From a virus, in IMG/VR virus record IMGVR_UViG_3300030104_001614, positions 1 through 20,154 of that record: DNA of 20,154 nt; one strand, given 5' to 3'. The position numbers were made by a program, and so were the translations under genes. Of the stretch, positions 13,643 through 19,429 are shown one piece after another. The notes under the pieces are model-generated. The model saw only the letters and a program-made list of their open reading frames with translations. It searched no databases and was not told where the DNA came from. How positions within the stretch are numbered: position 1 is the first letter of the stretch; each line of letters opens with the position of its first letter.

Positions 13643-14593
13643 CTATTGCTCACCTATTACTAGGTCAGCCGCTTTAACAGCACTTGAGAATACTTTCATA
13701 AGGTTAGATGCTTTACCATCTAAAGCACTTATCCAAGACTCAAAATAAGATACATGATTTTGAGTATCACAACTTATTTGAAGTCTATTAGAAATTAACA
13801 AGCTAGAAAATTCTGCTGTCAATTCTTCCAATGCTCGGTTACTTGTTTTTGAGTAACCTTTTAACCATGCTCTATCTAACCTTTTAGAGTTACCAGTAGC
13901 ATGAGAAAATTCATGAGCAAGTGTTGATAAATAAGCTTCATCATTTTTAAAAGTTGATCTATCAGGCATAACTACCATATCTAAACTAGGCTTGTAATAT
14001 GCACTATCTGAACCATGCTTAAGACCGCCTTCTAATTGATCTTTGAAGATCATTAAACGATCATGAGCAAGCTTACATCTTTTAGCTAGTGGTTTAGCTT
14101 TCTTATCGCAATTAGTTTTATGATCTTGAATGATCTTATCTAATTTTGCTTGGGACTTGCTATCCTTACCAGCCATATCTTGAATGTTAAAAACAGTAGC
14201 ACCTTTAAATCTAGTTTTAATAATAAATTCTTGGTTCCCATCTTTATCAAGAATAGGTTTATTATTCTCATCTTTAAGATCAATTTTTATTAAATTTGGT
14301 CTTAAAATTCTGGCACATTTTGCACCTTTTTTAACTATAAAATTTTCTTTTTTAGCCTGAGAATAACCAGCCCATAAAGCTAAGTCTTGACCTCTAGAAA
14401 ACATATACATTTCTAGTAATAAAGGATTAGCTCCTGAGTATTCATGACCAGTTAAAAAATTAGTGTGAACACCTGAGTTAGTAGGTGTCCAAGGTTTATG
14501 CCAAGGTGACTTATTTTTATTGGAATTAATGATATTCATTAAATCCTCTAAAATCTGTTCTTCTACTTTGACTTGTGGTTTTGAAAATGCCAT
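13643..14593 (-). CDS. ArdC-type antirestriction protein (ssDNA-binding domain plus zinc metallopeptidase)
   Basis: A 316-residue protein with the two-part ArdC layout. The N-terminal ssDNA-binding domain (about 8-140) shows ILEDLMNII...PWHKPW, TNFLTGHEYSGANPLLL, LWAGYSQAKK, VKKGAKCARIL and ATVFNIQDM. The C-terminal SprT/IrrE-like metallopeptidase has AHEFSH (H227, E228, H231) and a downstream ELTAEF Glu. Plasmid ArdC protects incoming DNA from restriction. The start at 14591-14593 (MAFSKPQV) is chosen because family homology begins there; an upstream in-frame Met adds 23 AT-coded residues unlike the family. It is the first gene after the putative genome end. There is no ribosome binding site. 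Confidence 0.88.
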   Translation of the reverse strand: MAFSKPQVKVEEQILEDLMNIINSNKNKSPWHKPWTPTNSGVHTNFLTGHEYSGANPLLLEMYMFSRGQDLALWAGYSQAKKENFIVKKGAKCARILRPNLIKIDLKDENNKPILDKDGNQEFIIKTRFKGATVFNIQDMAGKDSKSQAKLDKIIQDHKTNCDKKAKPLAKRCKLAHDRLMIFKDQLEGGLKHGSDSAYYKPSLDMVVMPDRSTFKNDEAYLSTLAHEFSHATGNSKRLDRAWLKGYSKTSNRALEELTAEFSSLLISNRLQISCDTQNHVSYFESWISALDGKASNLMKVFSSAVKAADLVIGEQ

Positions 14594-14597
14594 TTGA

Positions 14598-14610
14598 ATT
14601 AGTGAGATAG
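14598..14610 (-). promoter_or_regulatory. CTATCTCACTAAT element just before the ArdC start
   Basis: The minus strand reads CTATCTCACTAAT, identical to the 13-mer at 4314-4326 before the head module and close to the T7 promoter core CTCACTATA. If used as a phage promoter, the transcript would start only a few bases before the ATG, so the message would be nearly leaderless. A host-type pair (TTAATA, 16 bases, TATTAT) lies just upstream on the same strand. A 13-base match alone could be chance in AT-rich DNA. Confidence 0.35.
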
Positions 14611-14701
14611 TTTTAATAATAGAATTTAATCTATTGATATTAATATATATACTAATATCCAAAAAGTAAATACTATGTAAACTTTTGTTACTTTCTTATT
14701 T

Positions 14702-14842
14702 ATTTGTTTATACTTTCTTATCCTTTTTTATTCCCTTATTGTTTATATTTTTGTTTCTCTAATTTATCTTTAATTGTTTATATTTTTTATTCTTTAATTT
14801 ATCCTTAATTCTTTATATTTTTTGTTGCTTATCTTCTATCCA
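14702..14842. repeat. Degenerate 35-bp tandem repeat array, about four copies
   Basis: Units begin ATTGTTTATATTTTT and end TTTATCYTTA. The clearest copies are 14738-14772 and 14773-14807 (both 35 bp), then a diverged copy at 14808-14842 (ATTCTTTATATTTTTTG...) and one before them at 14702-14737 (ATTTGTTTATACTTTC...). The plus strand is almost pure A/T/C-poor pyrimidine. Candidate roles are a terminal-repeat flank, terminase or replication-origin recognition, or DNA bending. The array is not coding on either strand. Confidence 0.7.
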
Positions 14843-14870
14843 ATTCTTATTACTTTTTATTTACTAATTG

Positions 14871-14959
14871 TACTCACTAAATAATACTACCGATTACTTA
14901 GAAATTGATTTGTAAGTAACATTTTTGATTTGACTACAAATACCCACTAAATAATATTA
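14871..14959. repeat. 19-bp direct repeat pair
   Basis: TAC[T/C]CACTAAATAATA[C/T]TA occurs at 14871-14889 and 14941-14959, exactly 70 bases apart, with 17 of 19 bases identical. On the minus strand the units read TA[A/G]TATTATTTAGTG[A/G]GTA. Read on the plus strand, the first copy with its upstream bases (TAATTGTACTCACTAAATAA) looks like the T7 promoter, but it would point toward no gene. As minus-strand units they may be the start regions of tandem early host promoters. Confidence 0.7.
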
Positions 14960-14988
14960 TATATATTCTGAGACACCAGTTATATCAA
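14960..14988 (-). promoter_or_regulatory. Candidate host sigma70 promoter upstream of the early region
   Basis: Minus strand TTGATA (14983-14988), a 17-base gap, then TATATA (14960-14965). The predicted start falls in the second copy of the 19-bp direct repeat. It faces the ArdC gene ~360 bases downstream. The position corresponds to T7's A1-A3 early promoters. In such AT-rich DNA -10 boxes are common, so the support comes mainly from the -35 box and spacing. Confidence 0.45.
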
Positions 14989-15194
14989 TGATTTTGCCTA
15001 GAAAAACCTTTATATATATAGAAAATTAAGTCGAATGGGGAATTTTGGGGTCGACATATACGCTATACCCCTTCAAATTTTTCCGTTAAATTTTTTTTAG
15101 TAAGAAACCATCAAGCAAACTGTCCAAAGAACAGACAGGGAAGGGGATCTGAGAGGGATTCTTAAGGAGTACCTTAGTGTAAGGAGTAAGTTCT

Positions 15195-15213
15195 TCTCCT
15201 ATAGTGTCCATTA
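15195..15213 (-). promoter_or_regulatory. Strong candidate phage RNA polymerase promoter (SP6/T7 type)
   Basis: The minus strand reads TTAATGGACACTATAGGAGA, beginning at the terminase stop codon. GACACTATAGGAGA matches the SP6 promoter core GACACTATAGAAGA at 13 of 14 bases and shares CACTATAGG with T7. The implied start is the G at 15199. It fires leftward into the gene-free region and then the early genes. T7 has comparable promoters (phiOL, phiOR) at its genome ends linked to replication and packaging. It is the best evidence here for what this phage's RNA polymerase recognises. Confidence 0.7.
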
Positions 15214-16932
15214 ATAGCGTTTATCAATGAAACCATCATCAGATACGTTGGTATTTCTAATTTGTTGAGGAGTCATCCCCATAGCAGATTGAGATATGGT
15301 GTTATTCAGAAGGGAACCCCAGTTATCTAGGTGAATGGAGAGGAGTTCATCTTTACGTTTAGCGATATTTGTATCTTCAGTTTGAGCCATGTACTCAGTC
15401 CAGTAGCCAACTGCCCCTGCGAGTGAGTCAGCGAGGTCATCATGAACGAGAGAACCTCTATGTCTTGATAGTCGGGATAGTTGATAGACAAGTTGAAGCT
15501 TTAATCTACGTTCAGGAGTTTCTTCAGGGTTAGAACGGAAGTCTTTTTCTATCACTTTCTGGTCAATTATTAGACGGTGAGAGTTCATAACAGGTTCTAA
15601 GGTATCAATTATTCGCAGTTCTTTAGTCTTATTGTTTCTGACATCTTCTAGTTGGCATGGATGAAATCGCATTAGGAAAGGTTTTAGAAGTTGAGAGAAC
15701 ATACCGCCACCAAAGTTTTGTTCAACAAGTATTTTATTGATCTTATTATCTCTAGCAACCTTGGCTATCTTCTCAAGAACCCTATCTGAGTACCCCCCAG
15801 AGAGACCTAAACACTCTGTTACGTATAAATTACCGTTCAACATTTTTACACAGCTTATAGCGGTCTGATCCTTACCAGTTCCAGATGGGTCAACGAACAT
15901 AACGGAACCTGTATATTCTATGAAGTCTCCAAATTGTTGGGCAGGTCGGTAAAACCTGTCACCGTTAAAGCCTACACATTGCAGATCGGTGATTACATAT
16001 TCGGGAGAGTTGGACCAAATAACTTTTTCGGGAGCAAATTCTTTATTAACTGGCATTATTACGAGGTCATTTATTTTTAATGGGTAACGATCTTGGTCAG
16101 ATAGTGTTGTATCTAGCTGGAATTGCAGGTTAAAGCCACTACGACCATAAGAAGCTTCTCTTTCCATAAGATCCTGTGCAGAGAACCTAATCGGGTCTAC
16201 AGGGTCTTTTGGTTGGGCTATACCGTCTGTTAATTCCTTGAGAATTTTAGGAGCAAGTCTATCTCCGTAGTTATTTTTTAGATTTGGGTAACGTGCAGTC
16301 CATATTCGTGTTTCATATCCTCTTTCTTCTAGTGTTAGGTACACAGAATTTTCTACTTGAGGAGTACCAAGAAAGGTAATCTTACCGTTAGGTTTTAGGA
16401 TTGCTTCAAATTCTTTTACAGCTTCACTAAGTTTGTCTCTCATTGGTTGAGTAAAAGAATTATTAGGAACCTCTACGTCATCAGCAATTACTTCGTCTGC
16501 CCTAGCTCCTGACATCTGCCCTAGAACCCCTCTAGAAGAGCATGAGGGAGCATGGTCAGCTTGTGCTGGTCTTACATCAAAACTCACTTTACTGTTTCTC
16601 TGGTCATCCCTAGGTATCAACCCAGAAAGGATTGGCATTTCGTTTATAAGACGCATAGTAAAGGTCGTAAAATTATCAGCTCTGTCTTTACTGGCAGATA
16701 CAACTAAGAACTTTAGTTGTGGGTTCATACGAAGTCGCCACACAACGTAAGTAGAAGTAATCCAACTTTTACCTACCCCACGAAATCCTTGAATGATCTT
16801 ACGTCTAGCACCATATTGTAGATATTCAGCTATATCTAACTGAACAGGAGTAGGATCTGGTAGGTTTAGATGTCTCCAAGTAACGATTAAGAAATATCTA
16901 AAGTCTTGTAATTTTTCTGGTAAAGGATGCAA
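15211..16932 (-). CDS. Large terminase subunit (DNA maturase B), T7 gp19-like
   Basis: A 573-residue packaging motor and nuclease (T7 gp19 is 586). ATPase: Walker A GFRGVGKS (49-56), Walker B VIADDVE (148-154) and the coupling motif ITFLGTPQ (185-192). The RNase H-fold nuclease has D348 (MFVDPSGTGKD), E404 (ILVEQNFGGG) and D498/D499/D502 (VHDDLADS). It cuts concatemers and pumps DNA through the portal. The start appears to be TTG at 16930-16932, immediately after and in frame with the small-terminase stop; the next Met is residue 70, which would delete Walker A. No ribosome binding site is visible, so it probably depends on reinitiation. Confidence 0.94.
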   Translation of the reverse strand: MHPLPEKLQDFRYFLIVTWRHLNLPDPTPVQLDIAEYLQYGARRKIIQGFRGVGKSWITSTYVVWRLRMNPQLKFLVVSASKDRADNFTTFTMRLINEMPILSGLIPRDDQRNSKVSFDVRPAQADHAPSCSSRGVLGQMSGARADEVIADDVEVPNNSFTQPMRDKLSEAVKEFEAILKPNGKITFLGTPQVENSVYLTLEERGYETRIWTARYPNLKNNYGDRLAPKILKELTDGIAQPKDPVDPIRFSAQDLMEREASYGRSGFNLQFQLDTTLSDQDRYPLKINDLVIMPVNKEFAPEKVIWSNSPEYVITDLQCVGFNGDRFYRPAQQFGDFIEYTGSVMFVDPSGTGKDQTAISCVKMLNGNLYVTECLGLSGGYSDRVLEKIAKVARDNKINKILVEQNFGGGMFSQLLKPFLMRFHPCQLEDVRNNKTKELRIIDTLEPVMNSHRLIIDQKVIEKDFRSNPEETPERRLKLQLVYQLSRLSRHRGSLVHDDLADSLAGAVGYWTEYMAQTEDTNIAKRKDELLSIHLDNWGSLLNNTISQSAMGMTPQQIRNTNVSDDGFIDKRY

Positions 16933-17154
16933 TTATAATTCAGCTAAAGGTACAGCTTCTAAGTCTGGTAAACCTTTCATTAGTTCTGCCATAGGGTTAC
17001 TTTCTACAGGAATACACTCAACACCGTTATCTTTTAAGAATTGTCTAGCTACGTTTAGATCACCAGCTTTTGCATCACCACTTTTAATCTTATCTAATAA
17101 TTCTTTAGCTAAACATAAATGCAAAGTTTCTAAAACTTTTAAACTTCTATCCAT
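16933..17154 (-). CDS. Small terminase subunit (DNA maturase A), T7 gp18-like
   Basis: A 73-residue protein (T7 gp18 is 89) that recognises phage DNA for packaging. The pattern LKVLETLHLCLAKELLDKIK...GDLNVARQFLKDNG is the helical DNA-recognition region of podovirus maturase A proteins; ADLxVARQFLKDNGI is especially typical. It lies directly upstream of the large subunit, as expected, and in the same frame, separated by one TAA codon. Start ATG at 17152-17154. Confidence 0.88.
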   Translation of the reverse strand: MDRSLKVLETLHLCLAKELLDKIKSGDAKAGDLNVARQFLKDNGVECIPVESNPMAELMKGLPDLEAVPLAEL

Positions 17155-17181
17155 GATTAGTATTGTTTTTAATTAATATAA

Positions 17182-17490
17182 TCATTTTTTAGTTCTATTG
17201 CCAAACAAAACATACTTAAGTTTACCTATAAAACCTAATTTACTTTCTTTTTTGTACTGTTCTAGTTTTTGTTCAAGTCTCCAAAGTTCACTTTCTGTAT
17301 CAGAAATCCGAATTAAAGCTGCTACAAGTAACATATCTTGCAGTCTTATTTGTTTTACAAGGTCACAACAATAGTCTTTGATAACAAGATCAGGTAAATC
17401 TTTCACCTCTCTGCATTTTATTTCTATTTCAAGCTCTACTTCAGGAGGAGGATTACCAATAAGAACATCAAAAAATTCTTTGTGGTTCAT
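17182..17490 (-). CDS. Protein of unknown function upstream of terminase
   Basis: A 102-residue protein (MNHKEFFDVLIGNPPPEVEL...). It has an acidic N-terminal half, a hydrophobic helix-like stretch with leucines and isoleucines (IRLQDMLLVAALIRISDTES), a coiled-coil-like segment (SELWRLEQKLEQYKKE) and a basic hydrophobic C-terminus (FIGKLKYVLFGNRTKK). It could be membrane-associated and act in lysis, since T7 has holin (gp17.5) and spanins near the terminase genes, but no clear transmembrane span supports this. Not recognised. Confidence 0.65.
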   Translation of the reverse strand: MNHKEFFDVLIGNPPPEVELEIEIKCREVKDLPDLVIKDYCCDLVKQIRLQDMLLVAALIRISDTESELWRLEQKLEQYKKESKLGFIGKLKYVLFGNRTKK

Positions 17491-17491
17491 A

Positions 17492-17656
17492 TTAGTTCAA
17501 CTTTGGGAAAAGTTGCTGCTCCAACATATCTACAGCTTTGTCGTCTAATGTATTCGAGGTCTGCTTACATATTGCCCGAAGCAAGTCCAACACTAACCTC
17601 TTCACAGCAGTCGTAGTGAAGAATTTTAGTAATACTGGTTTTAGTATTTTTAGCAT
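17492..17656 (-). CDS. Small protein of unknown function, divergent from the holin-like gene
   Basis: A 54-residue frame (MLKILKPVLLKFFTTTAVKR... to LEQQLFPKLN) with an amphipathic or membrane-interacting N-terminal helix and a C-terminal helix (DDKAVDMLEQQLF). It ends two bases before the next start, like other genes of this strand. Similar short proteins starting MLK.L.P.VLK accompany lysis-region genes in some cyanophages, to my recollection. Upstream on its strand is TTGTCT, 17 bases, TATGTT, a plausible host-type promoter. Confidence 0.6.
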   Translation of the reverse strand: MLKILKPVLLKFFTTTAVKRLVLDLLRAICKQTSNTLDDKAVDMLEQQLFPKLN

Positions 17657-17721
17657 AGTTTTGTGTGTTACTTCCCAAACATAGCTAACTTGCTAGTATT
17701 AGACAAGAGTTTTACGTTTTT
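17657..17721. promoter_or_regulatory. Divergent promoter region
   Basis: These 65 bases separate the leftward small gene at 17656 from the rightward cassette at 17722 and must drive at least the rightward genes, which no minus-strand phage promoter can reach. Leftward: TTGTCT, a 17-base gap, TATGTT. Rightward: TAGTAT (17694-17699) as a -10, with a poor -35 (TTCCCA) 16 bases before. No CACTATAG-type phage promoter core is present. Confidence 0.4.
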
Positions 17722-18111
17722 ATGGCAGAACAACCAAAAGAAAATAAAAAAGGAGTCTGGTTTAAATTACAAGAAGCAGTACCAGATCGTGAAGAGCAGT
17801 TTGAGTTTGTTTCTTTAGCTGTCAGATTAACGCTATTGCTTTGGGCTACTGCAATGCTCAGTTTAAGCTATTTAGACTTAAGCAAACTTGGCATACCACA
17901 ACAAAAAATTGACCCGACATTTATAGCTTCGGTCTTTGTGGGGCTTGCTAGTTCTTTTGGAGCTTCTATTACACAAAAGGGTAAAGAGAATGGCAGTAAA
18001 AATGGTAAGAGTGTAAAGGCTGAGTTGCAAGAAGTGTTAGGTAATACACAACTTGTACGGATTGATACTCCTATAAGACTAATAGTAGATCCTAAACAGG
18101 AAAAAAAATGA
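17722..18111 (+). CDS. Holin-like small membrane protein
   Basis: A 129-residue protein with a charged N-terminus (MAEQPKENKKGVWFKLQEAV), two hydrophobic helices (about 28-50: FVSLAVRLTLLLWATAMLSL; about 66-84: FIASVFVGLASSFGASI) and a charged, polar C-terminal tail. Two spans with charged ends and a hydrophilic tail fit class II holins, which permeabilise the inner membrane at lysis. I recognise the overall pattern from conserved cyanophage proteins whose function is unproven. It is the first gene of the only rightward cassette and overlaps the next gene by 4 bases (ATGA). Confidence 0.65.
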   Translation: MAEQPKENKKGVWFKLQEAVPDREEQFEFVSLAVRLTLLLWATAMLSLSYLDLSKLGIPQQKIDPTFIASVFVGLASSFGASITQKGKENGSKNGKSVKAELQEVLGNTQLVRIDTPIRLIVDPKQEKK

Positions 18112-18473
18112 AGAAACTTTTATTATTAGGTTTATTTTTGGCTGCTCCTTGCTATGCAAACGGAGTACCAACGTGGAGTACTGGTTCTTCTAATAGAACT
18201 GAGAATACTACACAGACTATTACACGCTCCATAGTGACCGAGAAATATGGGTCAGCTTTAAATACTTGGGAAGCATCTAATATTGCTGTTACAAGTGCTA
18301 ATAGTGGCGGCATAACTCATACAGATGCAATCTTTACTCCTAAGACAGATACCGCAGATTGGTCACTTAGTATTACTACTAGAGCAGCTAGTCAAAAGAT
18401 TGAACAAATTACACAGAATGATGCGATTACGACTACTAGCGTTATCACTTCTTTGTCTGTCTTTAGTCAGTAA
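18108..18473 (+). CDS. Exported protein of unknown function (signal peptide)
   Basis: A 121-residue protein with a classical signal peptide: MKKLLLLGLFLAAPCYA, with likely cleavage after CYA (residue 17). The mature part is Thr/Ser/Asn-rich (TENTTQTITRSIVTEKYGSA, SITTRAASQKIEQI) and beta-strand-like, without Cys pairs or an enzyme motif. Export through the Sec pathway is unusual for a T7-like phage protein; it may act in the periplasm or outer membrane at lysis or in superinfection exclusion (inference). Its last 56 bases overlap the next gene in another frame. Confidence 0.65.
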   Translation: MKKLLLLGLFLAAPCYANGVPTWSTGSSNRTENTTQTITRSIVTEKYGSALNTWEASNIAVTSANSGGITHTDAIFTPKTDTADWSLSITTRAASQKIEQITQNDAITTTSVITSLSVFSQ

Positions 18474-18978
18474 AGCAAGAGCCGAAGGCGATACAAACGT
18501 ACAGGCTCAACCTAATGCTGTAGGTAATTCATCAATAATTAATCAGAATATGAATGTTAATAATGGAATGACAGGTAAGTTGCAGTTTGGAAATCTAGTA
18601 TGTAGCCAACCAACAATGGCATTTACACCTTTCTATACAGGTAATGATGCAGAGAATCCTAGTAGTGAGACTTATAGTATCAATGAAGGTTGGGGATTTC
18701 AGATGTCATTTATGATCCCACTTGGAACTAATAACGAAACGTGTTCGGATTTAGCCAAAGTAAAGCTAGACTTAGCCATAGAAGAACTAGACAAGCAAGT
18801 GCATGATAAACAATTAGTGAGAGTCTTGAAGTGTAGTCAGCTTCACGCATCAGGCTACATGATAAATCCTAAATCTAAGTTCGCATACATCTGTAATGAT
18901 GTAATCAATATACGAAGTTATGTAAAAGCTAATCCTTCTTTGTTTGAAAATCCTTCACCTCCTTCTTCAGAACCTTAG
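18418..18978 (+). CDS. Exported protein of unknown function (signal peptide)
   Basis: A 186-residue protein. From the ATG at 18418 it has a signal peptide (MMRLRLLALSLLCLSLVSKARA, likely cut after ARA); a longer frame exists, but its 31 extra residues lie before this signal. The mature part contains SSIINQNMNVNNGMTGKLQF, an aromatic stretch (FTPFYTGND, GWGFQMSFMIPLG) and four cysteines that could form two disulfides. I recall similar proteins in cyanophages without function. The C-terminus (ENPSPPSSEP) runs 50 bases into the convergent 18929-19408 gene. Confidence 0.7.
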   Translation: MMRLRLLALSLLCLSLVSKARAEGDTNVQAQPNAVGNSSIINQNMNVNNGMTGKLQFGNLVCSQPTMAFTPFYTGNDAENPSSETYSINEGWGFQMSFMIPLGTNNETCSDLAKVKLDLAIEELDKQVHDKQLVRVLKCSQLHASGYMINPKSKFAYICNDVINIRSYVKANPSLFENPSPPSSEP

Positions 18979-19408
18979 TAAATATTTTCTTAGATGTTTT
19001 CTTGATAAAAGCTAGTACAGACTGCATAGCAATACCACCTGCTACAGATACAACTGAAGCTGTACCTGCTGCTATTACACTTGATGCTATGACCTCTGGG
19101 GCAGGTATAGGCATTTCCCCAAAAAAAGGTATATTAAATGTAGCTACAGATTCAGATGATAAAGTTTCTTTGGGGATTGGCAGGTTTGTCGGTATTGTCT
19201 CTGGTGTTAGTTTTAACGCTTCCTCCGTTGAAGATGCTTTTTCTTCTTCAGCAGAAGATCCCTGATCTCCCAGACCCGACTCAACTTGTTCCAGACTCGG
19301 TAAAAGAATTGGATCTAGATATGGAATCTCTGCCACAGGTGGATAAAAAATTGTTTTAGGTGGTACGAGATAATCTGTATTAGGTAAATTAATCTCAGGT
19401 ATGTCCAC
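18929..19408 (-). CDS. Proline-rich protein with a C-terminal membrane-type helix
   Basis: A 159-residue protein. Residues 1-60 are rich in Pro and aromatic residues (INLPNTDYLVPPKTIFYPPV), 45-105 are acidic and Ser/Thr/Pro-rich, then a hydrophobic segment (about 107-133, ASSVIAAGTASVVSVAGGIA) precedes a strongly basic tail (KKTSKKIFTKVLKKEVKDFQ). The layout suggests a membrane- or virion-associated protein with a flexible N-terminal arm; I recall such a protein next to tail fibre genes in marine phages. Start is GTG at 19406-19408; no ribosome binding site is evident. It reads in line with the tail fibre gene. Confidence 0.65.
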   Translation of the reverse strand: MDIPEINLPNTDYLVPPKTIFYPPVAEIPYLDPILLPSLEQVESGLGDQGSSAEEEKASSTEEALKLTPETIPTNLPIPKETLSSESVATFNIPFFGEMPIPAPEVIASSVIAAGTASVVSVAGGIAMQSVLAFIKKTSKKIFTKVLKKEVKDFQTKKD

Positions 19409-19429
19409 TAACTTTAATTTTTAACATTA

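Larger units (their letters stand above)
14594..15210. other. Gene-free AT-rich region: putative joined genome ends, early promoters and origin
   Basis: No credible gene lies in these ~617 bases, in a window where most gaps are under 20. It separates terminase (right end in T7) from antirestriction/early genes (left end in T7). Contents read leftward: an SP6-like promoter (15195-15213); 9-bp direct repeats TAAGGAGTA (15163-15171, 15180-15188) around a small hairpin; inverted GTCGA/TCGAC arms (15030-15055); a host promoter (14960-14988); a 19-bp direct repeat pair; and a polypyrimidine tandem array (14702-14842). T7 likewise has its terminal repeat flanked by short repeat arrays and followed by host promoters. 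Confidence 0.6.

Noticed and set aside
13555-13653. N-terminal extension of the coiled-coil early gene
   Set aside because: The stretch contains a perfect 9-bp hairpin after the ArdC stop, and the AACCAC element precedes the later ATG, so it is more likely untranslated.
14594-14662. 23-residue N-terminal extension of ArdC (MDISIYININ...)
   Set aside because: It is AT-coded, unlike the family, which begins at about MAFSKPQVKVEE, and it spans promoter-like sequence.
14871-14959. Plus-strand T7-promoter look-alikes
   Set aside because: As rightward promoters they would read antisense to terminase with no target gene before 17722. Kept as repeats rather than called as plus-strand promoters.
10538-15210. 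tRNA-like attP near the integrase
   Set aside because: I looked for a GGTTCGAATCC-type T-arm or a tRNA 3' end in the gaps on both strands and found none; attP may lie outside or match a different target.
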